Assembly: GCF_000524195.1 (NCBI RefSeq)
Contig: NW_020170388.1
Span: 145,118-209,117 of the forward strand
Source of the DNA: Echinococcus granulosus
Taxonomy: Eukaryota; Platyhelminthes; Cestoda; Cyclophyllidea; Taeniidae
DNA: 64,000 nt
Direction of reading: 5' to 3'
In this document: positions 1-12,524 of the stretch, piece by piece
Numbering within the stretch: position 1 is the first letter of the stretch
How the letters are laid out: each line of letters begins with the position of its first letter
The notes under the pieces: generated by a model
Told to the model about the DNA's origin: nothing
The model's database searches: none
What the model saw: only the letters and a program-made list of their open reading frames with translations
Translations under genes and position numbers: made by a program

Positions 1-3000
1 ATTTGTCCGCTCCAGCGCTGGCATGTGCGCGTGCATGTGAATCACGCATTTTGTGCGGTCAAGTTGTATCATTTCGTCCAGCCGGTGTCCAGCGTACTTT
101 ATTTCAACCTGAAAGGAAGCCTGGACTTGCTTTTGTGAAGTGCAGTCTTATTTTGGTCGTGTAGGGTCTGTGCCTAACCGAATTTTTTTAGCCAAAGGGA
201 CTGCGTCGATCTGACTGGTCACAGATTCGCCGGGTCGAGTTGTTCGCGGTTTCTGTACTTTCTCTTTGAGTATGCTTGCGTTATTTTCATTCTAGAAGTA
301 ACTTGTCTTTCGTCGTTGGGTGTATTGCCCTGCAGTGTCGGCTAGACCAGAACGCAGTGTGGTTGGAACTGCCTTAGTGGAGAAGATTTAGTTTCGAAAG
401 ATCAACTTTTACTACCTTTCTCGTGAGCACGGTAAGGTGTTCCTTATCGTTGTGATTTGATTGGTGCTCCGTTCACCCCCCTGTTGGGCAAGCCTTTCCG
501 CATGACTGAAGCTCTCCATGGTATGCAGATTTTATGCATTAAATCTGCTGCATTTATTCTCCGCCTAGCACATCAACTGCCCTAGTGAAGTTGGCTTTCT
601 TTTATCGTGTTTATTAGTGTCAGCGGCAGGTCCAGAGGACGCTGACCGCACTGTGTTTGATACGGGGACCATTTCTAAGAGTTGACAAGTACAGAGGTGT
701 GACGATGTGTCTATGTTTCACCTCTTCTCTGCATTGACAATGGGTCATGTATATGCCAGCCTCGCTATGCTCAGGTCACATGATCAAAAACCACGCTGAT
801 AAGTGCCAAGAGCATGACTTCAGATGCAAATGAAACTTCACACTCTAGTGACAGGTGCAGATGCTATTGGCACGCTTTTCCCGTTCTAGCCCCGGCATGG
901 AGGTAGAAGCTTGTCCTTCTAAAAGTGTTTTCTCTATGCGGAAAAGCATGCTCGGTCATTTAGCCCACCAAGGCTGTCCGAATGCTGATAATCTAAGGTG
1001 GTTCCTGAGGTCATGAACGGTGTGGGTCATGTTACATCTCCCTACTTGTCCGCCCTACAGGGTGGGCTGCATCCGGACACTAGAGGCAGATGTCCAGTTC
1101 CTAATGGCCCGTATTTCAGCTGGACTGCTTATTCCCATGCCTGAGTTTAAGGTCTCTCCGTCTGTCTGGCATCGTTCAGGGAGTTCTGATTGTTGGGCGT
1201 GGCATCAGAATTGACCATCCAAAAGTCACTTTTTGCATCCCACCTGGAGCTGGCTAGGTGTGTGCGTCGTCACAGAATGTCCTCTTGAAGATGTTTAGCC
1301 AACTTCCCAGCATTCGTTCGTCTCTCTGTAGTATTTTAGTGAGGACTGGCGGATTTAAATGTGCCTTGGAGAATGGGAAAATGTTAAATGCACCTCCAGC
1401 GGCGAGATGGCGACAATTCGCATGTCCGAAAGCGCAGTGACTAATCGGATTCGTGACTCAACTGCTCGGAGCGGCTGACTTACTGCCCGGGGAGGGAAAG
1501 GGCTGCCGCCGATAGCGCATTTCATCACCATGGCTACTGGCAGTGGATTGTCGGGCCGTGCAATTGTTTGTCTTGACTGATAAAAGGGGGCTCTTGAGAA
1601 TGAGGAAAATGAAGGTGGGGTCGAGGGTGGGCGGAGGCCGGGCCGTGTCCACTTGATTAAGCTTGCAAGTGACGACCGTGTGTGTGGGGTGGGCAGGACG
1701 TCCGCTGTGGTTGACGCACCTCGGACTGCGACCTGGGGGCACGCAAAACTGTGATGTGGCAGGGGTGGCCGATTGTACGCAAAGCAGATCAGTTTTGTTC
1801 AATGGGAGAGGCCTCTTGGAGTTGTGAAGAAACTCCACTTCTTGCGGTAAAGTTTAGCTCCTGATTGACGGGGTGACACCGTATTGTCAGTCTGGGGGCT
1901 AGTTTGCTAAAAATTGAGCGGGGTCACATGGTTATCTACCTAGTTAAAGATCTCGATGATAGGAGATGGCGTAGGATGCCTACCGGCGATAGAATCCAAT
2001 GAAGAAGCCGAACTCCTCTCTCTCGTAAATTTCCTCCACTTTTTTGGAGCGTTCCAATCCTTGCAGGTACTGATGGCCGGTTGTTGCAGATTCTGGCTAG
2101 TGCGATGCGGAAACAGCCCAAATTCGCCTCCCCAGGAGTGTGTTTGGGAGAAACAGGGGAATTTCAACTACTGCTTGGCCGTAGACGGAGGTGGAAGCCA
2201 TTTCATTGGTTGATTAAATCTGGACGACCCATTGGAATGTCATTTGCTTCCTATGCATAATTTGGTTATTTTCCCTACGTAGATATTTAGAAGGATGCCT
2301 TTTTGACGTCCACTTATTCAATTCCTGTTGCACGATCCATTCAACTAAGTAAATGTTCAGCAATGTTGCCTGCAACATGTCGAGTTTGGGACACGCCTAT
2401 TCACCACCGTTACGATTGCTTCACAGTTTCCCCTCCGATCTGATCAATGCCTCAGCTCCGATACTCAACTTATCTGATGGTGTGGAGCTTCTCAAGGAAC
2501 TAACGAGCCGTCTTCAAATTCATTTGTTAGTCACACCGCCTTCTGGACATTTCTCCAGTATCTCAAACCGTCCCGGTACCTCAACAGAAAGGCTTCATTA
2601 ATCTAACCCACGTTGGAATTCATAAGCTGAAGGTCGAAGAACCTTCAAAATTAATTGTGAACGGCCTTGAGTCCTAAACTTACTTCTAAAAGGAGTTTGG
2701 ACTAACACAGACTGGCATCCACGTATCTGGAATGTGCTGGGGAGTGAAATTCCTAGCCGTGGCCAAAGAACTGGTGCAGATTTTTTTTTCAAAACCCCAT
2801 TTTGCTGAGCCCCTTTTATTGAATTTCCAGAATTTTGACCATGAAACGGGAAAAAATACCAGAGATGCGAGAGACACTCAAACAGCATCACATCGCCCGA
2901 AAGCGAGGCGCGAAGGTCGGTAAGACTTTCATGCTACTTATAAATGGTTAATAGTAGTATGTTTCTGCTTTTGGTTATTAGTAATTATGGGACATTATAG

Positions 3001-3684
3001 TCAAGTAGGAGCGAACTCAGGTCAGATTAATTTATGCTCAGAAATAAAATCCACTGCCAAGAGAGAACTTCTCAAACTGGCCAGGCAAATGTCCGCAAAT
3101 TATAGTCGGCGCAAGCATACTGAGTCTGCATCAGAACTTCCTTGTAAAAATCATATTAAAAAACAGATGCAAGCAATCCATAATTTCTAATTGCTCTTAC
3201 TTTACAATTCAGTACCAAACAGCTTAAATTAAAGCTTAGCTTTGCAAGACTGAAGGGAGAATCTTCCCAATGACGCGAGGTATCAACATGTCATTCCACC
3301 TTCCAGGTAATCGAACGTATCATATTTAGCAAACAAACAAAATTTTATTTTAGTGGACCAAGAATGACAACGATGATGGGCACCGTGGATACTAAGTCTC
3401 CTTTAAATTTGTCAAAGATTCACTGCACTGTCTGTGCTTCAAATAGTTGAGCGTGGGGCAAAAAATTGCGTCCAAGATTGGGCAGAAATTCAAACAATAC
3501 CGTGAAGTCTGGGTAGGAAGTTGAAGAATCGGCGCTTCTGACATATGGATGGAATCCATTAGGATGTTAAGCCATATTTCCCTCCCTTAGACGGGAGAAC
3601 ATTCCAGATATTTGTTAGGAGTGTGGTTGTCAGTTTAACTAGGTGGGATAACTTCGTCAAGTCGGGGTCGACGAGGGCACTGCG
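1..3684. other. intergenic, no gene supported
   Basis: I see no reading frame with a recognisable domain and no chain of splice-compatible exons here. The longest open stretches (about 60-126 codons) are of low or mixed composition and overlap on both strands, as expected by chance. The first ~1.9 kb is visibly richer in G and C than what follows. It could be untranslated sequence of a neighbouring gene to the left, but nothing in it proves that. Confidence 0.5.
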
Positions 3685-3880
3685 ATGCGTTGGTTGTTTA
3701 TTTAGATTGCAGTTTCGATAACCGAGCCACTTTGGGTCGCGGCAGTTGTGCCTTTGCAGCGTGGACTGACCTCTGGGCCATGCCAGTAGCTCCAAGCCCT
3801 ACTGATGCCGAATCTTCATATATTCGGTCCGAGTATTTTGTCTTCTTTCGTCTTCATGGAAGTCTCGGGACGCTTCAACA
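3685..3880 (+). mobile_element. TRIM-like LTR fragment (copy A)
   Basis: This ~196-bp stretch is a diverged version of the terminal repeat seen in the four larger copies. It shares the order of blocks: a TTGTTTATTT-like start, a 'gcatgacctc'-like middle (here ctgacctctgggccatgcc), then a 'tattttgtcttctttcgtcttc' type block followed by gaagtctcggga. It ends at CA near 3880. The expected primer-site sequence after it is degenerate, so it may be a solo LTR or the right end of a decayed element. It lies about 650 bp upstream of copy B in the same orientation. Confidence 0.5.
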
Positions 3881-4532
3881 CCCCCTACTGTTCGGGGCTA
3901 ATCTGTGACCGCAGATAGGACGTCATTCAAGCCTTACTTGAGACTGGCTGCCAAAAACGTTGCATTTGGCAGCAAGGTGACTTTGCATTGCACGACAGTG
4001 GTCGGTGGAAAACGTCAAGAGGAATTGGTGAAAAGGGATGTAAGTTTTTTTTTTAAAATCCGGTTGCTTCCAAGCCTCGTCGGCATAATCGTTGCGATTT
4101 TCACATAGTGAGTCACATACCAGCGCCGAAGTGATTAACTCCATGGCCTTGGACACCTATGTAAACAAATTGCAGTGACCTACCTATGTTGAAGAGGCTT
4201 AATGTTTAAGGACTGACTGTACCGGTAACTACCATATTCCACATGTCTTCTCGTCCCCACTAAGTTAGCACGAGTACCATCAGTTGAGTCGCCCGAGAAA
4301 GGGAGAGGGTAGGGCGGGGCGTTGTTGAGGCAGTGGCGGGGGGGGGGGAAGGCAGTAAAAAACAAAACTAGCTGATGACTATCTCCAACCGCTATTATTT
4401 GATGGATGAACACCCCCCTGCTTACCTGTGAGGCAGGTCTCTATCGGCTTCAGATCTTGCCACAGCAAAATGACTCCCATAAGGTGTTTTAGAAAGGTAA
4501 AAAACGATTTTAAAATTCATCAAAAATTGAAG
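3881..4532. other. unassigned spacer with G11 run
   Basis: This spacer lies between TRIM copies A and B. It contains an uninterrupted run of 11 G at 4338-4348. I see no coding sequence. It may hold decayed internal sequence of the mobile element family, but I could not align it convincingly. Confidence 0.4.
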
Positions 4533-5190
4533 TGCTTTGATTGTTTAATTCTTTGTTTTGTTTCAATGGGCATTTAGGGCCCTGCCTTTGCGCTCCCACT
4601 GGGCGGGATGGCCTCTGGGTCGTGTCCGTAGGCTTTAGCCTTTCCTCTACGTCGGCAGTACATACTCCGCCCTTGTATTGCGACTTCATTCGAATCCGGG
4701 TGCTACATTGGTAGCAGTAGGGAACAATTAAAGCATTAAAGCGGGGGGGGGGGGAGGGAAGACATGCATTTGCTGCAGATGGAAGAATCTGTGAAGGCTT
4801 TTGTATTTCGCTAAAATGATATTAACAAGTGAAGCGACTCTAGCGACTTTCCGTAAAACATCCGGAAAAGTTCGTTAGGGGGCTGTCTACAGTACCTGCC
4901 AGAAGATGTCAATCGAGTGAACACGCGATGCTCCCTTCACCTCTCTACAAGCTGGATAGAACCCAGATAGGCATGGCTGGACAAGAATAAAGTGAGAACA
5001 AAGTGACGACAATCAGATGCACATACTAATCCCCACGTCCTCCAGTAAATGACTCTACTCTTATGTCTGTGTTTTTACGACTGTTGATGGGCGTATAAGA
5101 GGACCAGTACACTCTCCCTTCCCCCCAATACAGTCTTCGAGCAGGTCCCTCATCCACATCCAGTAGAACTGCCAGGACGGACAAATGAGT
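4533..5190 (+). mobile_element. TRIM-like element, 3'-truncated (copy B)
   Basis: A ~175-bp LTR at 4533-4707 begins with TG and ends with ...GCTACA. It is followed at 4709-4717 by TGGTAGCAG, the complement of the 3' end of animal initiator tRNA-Met (…CUGCUACCA), which is the classic position and form of a retroelement primer binding site. The following ~470 bp align with the internal part of the copies at 12.5 and 16.0 kb: the block 'ctggaaaagttcgttagggg', then 'gaagatgtcaat', then 'gtagaactgccaggacgg'. After about 5190 the similarity stops and no 3' LTR follows, so this copy is broken. A G12 run at 4743-4754 lies just inside the element. There is no protein-coding capacity, as expected for a TRIM. 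Confidence 0.6.
4709..4717 (+). promoter_or_regulatory. primer binding site (tRNA-iMet type)
   Basis: TGGTAGCAG sits one base after the CA end of the LTR of copy B. It pairs with the last nine bases of initiator tRNA-Met. Copy F keeps a diverged version at 7540-7550 (ggtggtagcgg). The pairing stops after nine bases here, which suggests either decay or a short site. Confidence 0.5.
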
Positions 5191-7350
5191 ATTTGTCTTA
5201 TAACTCCGATCACGTTGTTAGGGTCAGAGTGGAAGGCTGATTAAGGGGAATGAAGGAAACCACATTCGAAGGGGAAAGTGACTTTTTTTCAGCTCTCGGG
5301 TCTCGGTTACGCAGACACTTAAGTCTCGGTGGCTGTACTTCTGCTGGATAACACGGCCTCCAGGTAACACATACATTCAACTCTAGCATTGTGTCTTCCA
5401 TCGATTTTAGGAAAAACTTGGAGCGCTGCATAATTAACATTTATTTAATTTATTTTTTATAAAAATTTGGGAATTGCTTTGCGTCGCTGTAAACTAAGAA
5501 ATCTGCAAATCTTTAAGGGTAGTCAAATAATCTATGTGCGCCTGAAGAGGCTACAATCCACCCTAGCAATTAGCAGGGAAGAGATGAGAGACGCAAATAC
5601 ACCTTTTTTCTTAGAAAACAACCTTCATCCCCTCTTGAAATTTAAGAATAGGCGAGGTTACCACGTTTATCTCATCTCCTGGTGACGCTCAATTACGCAG
5701 TTACTCATCCATATCTGGATTCATTGTGATGGCGTCTAAGGAATGCTGAGGATGACTGAATTGGTTTGTTAAGCAAATAACGTAAAATCATTGCAAATGA
5801 TAAAATATAATAAAACTACTTTGTACGCCTTGGGGGGAAATAAAGTAGTGAAGGCTAAAATTTAATTGGTTAATCTTACGAAACAAAGTACCTGTCGATG
5901 TAGCTTAGTGAAGTGACTTGGCCAAGTACCTGGTGAATATCAATAATGTATGGAAAAAGGGACGCCAATAAGTTTACTTATTTTGACAAACAATGGCTCA
6001 TAAAATGGGGTAGATAGAATTCCACTTCCTATTGTATTTGCATTGGACGAATAATTCATGCTACTGTTTTCTTGTAAGTAGTCTGTCTGCGGCAGGCCCC
6101 TAAGTTGTCGAGGTAATTTCAATTAGTGTTGTGAAAAATGTTGACCCTCACGACACAAAATTTGCCAAGACCACTAGAACCTACGCTCCACGAAAACGAA
6201 GGGGTGATTAATTGCTTTGAGCAGGAATTTATATCGGGAGGGGTTAGCTGTGTGCGAAAGGGCCTGTGTTACAAGGTTGCAAAAAAGTGGAGGAAAGAAG
6301 GCAAGGACATAACTTATCTGAGCCTTCTAAACTTCCTGTGGAAGCTTGACCTTCCATTCCCTGGACACATTTCTTATGCATAATCACGTTTCTTTAAGTT
6401 AAATCAACAGCTAGGAACAATCTATTTCTGCACCATTACGCTCCAAACCGGAGTTTCGATGCATTCATGGCCGAGTCTTAGAAAGGAAAGGATAATTTGA
6501 TGTGAGGGAGAATCTGCCAAAAAATTAGAGATTTAAAATTAGTACACAAATGTAGATATTGTTTTGTGTGACATCAATTAAATGGATGATCTAATGCGCG
6601 GTTGAGCCCACCAAGGGTAATGCTCACTTAATTAATGGAGTGATATCTCAGCTTACTATTTGCTCTGATATAAATTTGGTTAAAACACTTACACTTTTGC
6701 TCATAAACATAAAAGGTCGGGCAATTCTGATTCCAAAGTGCGCTAAGCCAACCAGAGAGGTGTACCATCCGGTTTTGGAGAAGTCGTAAGCAATCCATCG
6801 ATGCAAACGCCAAATGTGGAAGCAGATCGGGGCTACTTTAAGTTGGGATGCTTCGCTCATCTACCTGGCGAGCAATATAGGAGGTCAAGTGGAGCCTGAT
6901 GACCTTTAAAAGTGTTTAATAGCCTATGTAAAGGAATGGGAGGTTGTCAGTGAGGCAGCATTTTAAGCAAATCACTTCGAAATGTCTGATTTCCGGATTT
7001 GAGAGCCCTTTTTCCACTTTGAAAAAATTAGTGTCAGATGCACCTTAATTTCATCGGATAATCACCTAACTATGCAAATGTATAGCCATCGCATTTAGTT
7101 TGAACTAAATTTTTTTTGTTTTGAGCTGAAAGCACAAATTTTGACGGCTGATAGTGCGCACTTTCTCTCGCCTATTCATCTTGCCAAAGACGCGACTGTA
7201 ATAATTAAATCAACTATTAAAAATCCTTCAATCACCTCTCAGCCTAATCAACTCAAAAAAGTTCAAAGGGAAGACAATTTTATGAGGTGACTTTAGTGTT
7301 TGCCTTTGTGAGAGAGAGAGAGAGGAAAATAAGAGGGTCAGAGTTGGCAA
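5191..7350. other. intergenic, no gene supported
   Basis: This is A+T-rich sequence with no convincing reading frame on either strand. A (GA)n microsatellite lies at about 7310-7324, immediately before TRIM copy F. Confidence 0.5.
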
Positions 7351-8135
7351 TGCAGTTGTAGTACTTTTGTTGCCTGTTGGAAGTTTTATTTTGGTTGCCT
7401 GAGCGCTTTAACCTCTTTCGGGCCACCTGGCATCCAAGACACGTCAGTAGCCCCTCAGCCCGTCTCCATGGCGGTAAGATATATTATGTCCAAGTATTAA
7501 GCCTTCTTTCGTTTTCAGAGAAGTCTCGAGAGCCCACATTGGTGGTAGCGGAATGTAGACCCCATCCCAAAGGACAGTTACCCCGATTTCCATGGCTGAA
7601 TGCAATGGGGAAACAAAGTGACCCCGTTCTTTACTAAAGGACTCTGCTTTAAGGTTAATGGTCTTATAGATAGCGGTGGACATTAAGAAGGCCAGCACAT
7701 TGCCCCCTCCTTCAATACGGTTCCCAAACAGAACAAAATTTCAAATTCGTGAAATAGTCAAGAGGGATAGGTGACGTTTGGAGGTAAATATCTTCTAACT
7801 TGCACACAAATTCGTTTATTTTTAGGCGTTTTTCTTACACCACCGACTACATTGTAACAACCGACGCAGGCGATTGATGACGGGAAGTGCCGGGGGACGA
7901 AGCTTAAGAGAATTGAAGAGAGCTACGAAATACTTTGGTTGTTCCTTTACAGCTTTGCTTTCGTTATGTAGGCGTCCAGGGCTCCACCATTACACCTCCA
8001 CTAAGCGGCATGACCTCCGGACTACGTCAGCAGCCACCCACCCCGTCCCCGTTAGCCCTTCTCTACTGCAGTAGTGAACCCTCTACCCAACTATTATGCC
8101 TTCTTTCGTTTTCCGAAGTGTCTGGAAGCACCACA
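7351..8135 (+). mobile_element. TRIM-like element with both LTRs (copy F)
   Basis: The 5' LTR spans about 7351-7538 and ends ...GCCCACA. A degenerate primer site (ttggtggtagcgg) follows. The short internal part ends with a block shared with the other copies (cttacaccaccgactacattgtaac at 7833 on, then ...tgccggg...). A purine-rich stretch at 7905-7922 precedes the 3' LTR at about 7921-8135. Both LTRs carry the diagnostic 'gccttctttcgttttc' block (near 7501 and 8100) and a Cys-codon-free, non-coding composition. The two LTRs differ clearly from each other, so this insertion is old. The whole element is about 785 bp and encodes nothing. Confidence 0.6.
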
Positions 8136-11100
8136 CTGAGATTAAAATTTCCTCAGTGTCATCACAATTCCAAATATTTCATCACTCCACAGTGATTCTA
8201 GTAAAGGGCATATTTCTAGTTATACAGTAGTTATTCTCCCATAAGTTGGAGAAATGTCCTAACAATGACAACCATTTTTTTCCTAAATTACCAAATTGAC
8301 AATAAACACAGTTCGGGGATAATTCCTGTCGTTCAAGTTGGGGTCCATTTTCAGGGTCGAACTGCCCACCGATTTTAGCTTTAAAATCCCCTCCAAAATT
8401 GACCGTCCAAAACTGACATGGCTAGGGTGGGCAAATTCTACACGATGAGAATTTTGTGGGCCTAATCTTGCTTTCTATCGTAGAGAAGGGGGGTGGAGGG
8501 AATTCTGTCGCCTGTTAATGTAACGCAACTTCCGGCTCAAATGTCATACCCACGCAAAAAGTCAAATCCGGTGTATCTTCCCCAAAACATATCACTAGTA
8601 AACCAATTTTTGGAGTAAATTTAGGAGCTCAGTAATAGTCTAGTGGCAGAGATTGAAATAAAAACTTAGCAGATCATGATCACCATTACCTACTGTATAA
8701 CTCGATGTTGGAAGTTGTCAGTAGTGAAGCTGTGTAGTATTTTAAGCACTAAGAAGTCTAGAGGCTGTTTATTACCTGCTCTTACACTTTTTTGCTGCCC
8801 GAAGAAAAAACAGCCATTAGCCGCGAAGCTTTTGGTGCTTGAGCCCTCACTAGAAACGATGTGGAACGAATGAGTTTGAATGGAACTTTATCCTAAGCAT
8901 ACCGAAGAGCTGAGGAACCGGTAATAGAAGAAGGGGTGACCGAAATGCCATTCCACCAAGAGGGTGACTGTAGCGTAAAAAGAAAACGACAGCTAAATGG
9001 GGACTTTCAAAGTTTCCACGTCCAATTCGATCATATGAGTTTGTGCTGTTGAACCGCGGCCATGGCATGGACATGTTGGTCGATCAACCCTCCTTCTTTC
9101 CACCTTCCACCCCCACTGATGATGCAATTGTGCTTACACAATCCTCATCAAAATTTTGTCAACTTCTTCCTTCCATTTTGAAGCAAATTGCACTAACAAA
9201 GTTGCCTCAAAATGCCACTTAACTGCGCCTGAGAAAAATTTTATGGCCTCCTAAAAAAGGAGCCATTATGTTCCAGAGGCATCGGGCACAGACCACTTCG
9301 AAAGTACCCAGGGAAAATAATCCCAATGTTTTTTAACCAAAAATATGCCTGTCCCAAAAGTGGTAACCATGGGAAAGAACCTTGTGATGCTAAACTTCCA
9401 CAATACCCGAATAAATAAGTATCCATGTGCGAAAGTGGTGAAATTGTACCAACCCGAGGTAGTATCAGCGGCAGGGTATCATCCTATACACATATGGTTA
9501 AAATTCAACCACTTTTGGTGGTTGGAGATAATAAACTTTGGAATTTTGGGTTGATCAAAAGGGTTTACTGGGTTCTCTCCCAGTTTCGTTCCCCCAAATA
9601 AAGTTACGATTGTAGCGACTTAAATTATCACCACCAAGGAATGCCTTCATTTTCTAACATCCCAGCCCGAGTTTTAGGGGAGGTTAGATCACCACGAATC
9701 GCAATTTTTCTCAGATTGGAACTGTCTTACATCTATTTTGTTATTATACTGTGCGATTGGGTGTAACCAGGTGCCAAAAATTACCAAAGGACTTTTGTCA
9801 CATATATGCGACGCTGGTAGCGAACGTGCTAAGTAAATATGTAAACATACTGTTTTTAAATAAAAACTTCACCAAGATTGCCATTCCTTACTGGTTGCAT
9901 GAATGAATAAATGAGTAAGTGAGCATTTTTACCATCAAGGATTTAACAATACGACTAATCTCCATGCAGGCGTTATGAAAGCCCTGTCGCCTATGTTGAT
10001 GGTGGAACCCATTTCACCACTTAGAGCTTGCGTGACAAAGAAAGTTGAGAGGATCGAGCAAAATGGATTAAGCTGTGCACTACTGCATGGCAAATTCCAT
10101 TTTGGAGGTGCTTCTCTAAAATGGACGCACGAGAATCAGGCCCGGGTGGTAGCTACACCCACAGGTGGCTCCTGGTACCAAGTGGAACGCCCTGTGGATG
10201 ATGAGACTGCGACAGAGCTTAGTCATTCACCACAATTACTTGTGTGTTTGAAACAGGCCTGGGTTAAACACTTAACACAGAATTTATACAATCCTTCACT
10301 GCAAAGCTAATGATAAGATGGATACGCCTGTGTCCTTAAAATGTGCTTCAATGCCGTGGAGGAGCCTTTGAAGCAGCTGTCGATTCAAGTGATCCACCTT
10401 AGACTGATTCAGGGAAAGAGACGTCAGCCAAAATCGGCTGAAAATATCACCAAGGTGGGCATGTAGTTAGTCTTCTATGAGAAAACTCCGAGTTCCACCT
10501 GAACTTTCCAGATTATTTCCACTAGAACCTTTAAAAATAATTTTGCCGAGACGAGTACTCGTCTTCAACAGCGATTATTTACGTCTAAATCGTTGATATT
10601 TGAGCCTAGGAGATACTCATTGAAGCAGATCTAACGCCGACCTTTTACGACTTTTTGATCAGAATCCGCCAACTTTGTATTACGGTTTAGACGACTCTGC
10701 TGTGTTGATTTCAGGTTTGCTTTTTGAAGGATCTCACAAACTAACCTACTTTAAATTCTGGATGTGATCATCTTAAGTCTTTCCAGATCTTCAAATTCCC
10801 TTCACCTGACAAGACGATTTGTCATTTCTTGAAGAACTTTATCTACCACGGCGGTGGTTTATTGAGTGGACATGTGTGGATACGAAACTGTCGCACAATC
10901 TTGGAGCATATCCACATGGTTAAGGGCGTTGCAGACAGGCACAATACGACACCATCGCATTCTGACAAAAAGAAACAATTTAAATGCCATCCGACTTACC
11001 CGCAAAGACATTATTGGATGGATAGAGGGGTCAGAAGTCAGCTTTATAATCAATCAGCAGAGGTGATGAGGAGGATGGTAGCATTTGTGACATGCCCCCA

Positions 11101-11618
11101 ACGTGAGGGGTGGGGGAGGGAATTGTGGGAGACTGACAAGGCCCACACATCAGTACAAACAGCAAAAATTTACCCACTTCCCACCAAATGAGCATTTGGG
11201 ATGGCCAATCTCCTACTGCGTGAAAATACGACCTCCCTTCCTGGTGAAATATTCACCTTGTAAGTGGTCTTTCCCTCTCCCTCACCCCCCCCCCCCCGAC
11301 TAAGGTCACGACGGCTGGGAATTGGAAGTTAGGCGTCCATCAAAGCATTTTATCCCAAAAGGCAATCGTTACTCATCTCTGCCATCTTGACTCGCAGCGA
11401 CCACTTCCAATAAAGGCTTCCCCGTGAGAGCAGACCATATGAGCACCCCATGGGGGTGACCGTCGCTGGGATGTCACAAAATGTCGATTTAACGTCTTTT
11501 AAATTAAATGAAATAGATAAGAAAAAACCACCGCCTAGCTAGAAGTGTCCAGAGTTTTGGCCATTTAACAAAAAAATTTTGTGTCAAACTCTCAACATGT
11601 TTACGATTGTTGCCGAGG
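8136..11618. other. intergenic, no gene supported
   Basis: Open frames of 111 codons (from 9975) and 120 codons (from 10829) on the plus strand occur here. They have no recognisable domain, no flanking splice-site logic, and overlap equally long frames on other strands. A C13 run lies at 11285-11297. I do not call a gene. Confidence 0.5.
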
Positions 11619-12140
11619 TTATTCCCTTGGCATATCACCACGTCGTAAAAAACGTAAAGTCTTGGAAAGTGGCCCCACCATCAAGTTCTTCTTCACACCT
11701 TCTCTCCTCTGCTCTTCTTCCCATTTTTGCTGCTTCAGCTGATGTTGCTTGTCACCGGTGAGCGGCTCCTCGGAATTTTTCAAGAGGTATGCCAGATCAA
11801 CTAGGAAATCTAGACGCACGATCAATTTCCCTGTTGTGGGGTCGCGATAGTAGAAGATCCTACCATCGGTTGTATTGGTAGGAGGCAAATTGACCGGAGC
11901 AAATTCGTGGTGTAAACGTTGCGATTCGTTTGAAACATGGCTGACATGTCTTAGACGGAAAAAGACAGTAAGCCAGACAATGAGGAGGCCTATTTGAGCG
12001 AGACTGCAAATTGCCACGCAGGTAATCACGTGACGTTGATGCAGCGGATCGTCAGTCTTGGTTACTGTCAGTGGTGGGGCCGAAGATAATTTAGTGTTGG
12101 AACGAGCCGCCTCACTAAAATCCTCTAGCTCCTTCTCCAT
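11619..12140 (-). CDS. small single-pass membrane protein, unknown
   Basis: This is an intact 173-codon frame. The ATG at 12138-12140 is fixed as the first in-frame start because a TAA stop lies 12 bases upstream (12153-12155). Residues 1-37 are polar and acidic. Residues about 38-62 form one strong hydrophobic membrane segment (…VAICSLAQIGLLIVWLTVFF…) followed by RLRH. With no signal peptide before it, this suggests a type II or tail-out topology. Two possible N-glycosylation sites follow it (N71 in NES, N89 in NTT), which fits an outside location of the C-terminal part. Residues 94-121 (FYYRDPTTGKLIVRLDFLVD...) look like a compact beta-rich stretch. Residues 128-152 are highly charged (KQQKWEEEQRR) and probably helical. 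I do not recognise the family. It could be an intronless gene or one exon of a larger one. It is the best coding candidate in the left 18 kb. Confidence 0.55.
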   Translation of the reverse strand: MEKELEDFSEAARSNTKLSSAPPLTVTKTDDPLHQRHVITCVAICSLAQIGLLIVWLTVFFRLRHVSHVSNESQRLHHEFAPVNLPPTNTTDGRIFYYRDPTTGKLIVRLDFLVDLAYLLKNSEEPLTGDKQHQLKQQKWEEEQRREGVKKNLMVGPLSKTLRFLRRGDMPRE

Positions 12141-12524
12141 GTCAGTAGATTTTTAAGGCGAATGAACCAGCGTGAGGTAAACCGTCCGTAGATGTCAGCT
12201 GTCCTGTTGTGTGGCAGCTGAATCAATAAAAGTGTTTTGAACTCAAGGAATGTCAAGAATGACATGGTTGGCGCCTAGGCTACAGATATCAGCATACCTC
12301 ATGAACTCTGATGCAATTTGCGAAGCATTTCTCAGTTCCATTTCACCAGATCCACGAAGTGTCTTCCTTCTATGAGCATCATGACTGCAAAGTTGGGACT
12401 GCTGTCGCTATTATGGAGTAGTTTCTTCAAAGATGCCAAAATTTAGCGCTTAATTTTTTCCTTAAGAAGGCCATAAGATGTATAAGTCTGGAAGTAAATT
12501 CATGCCTGGAAGACAAGCCGTGCA

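Noticed and set aside
1458..1838. 126-codon minus-strand open frame
   Set aside because: Ser/Pro/Thr-rich translation of GC-richer DNA with no domain; more likely chance.
9975..10310. 111-codon plus-strand open frame
   Set aside because: Sequence looks random; it begins at an arbitrary ATG and has no partner exon.
10829..11191. 120-codon plus-strand open frame
   Set aside because: No recognisable domain, overlapping frames of similar length on the other strand, and no supporting start or splice context.
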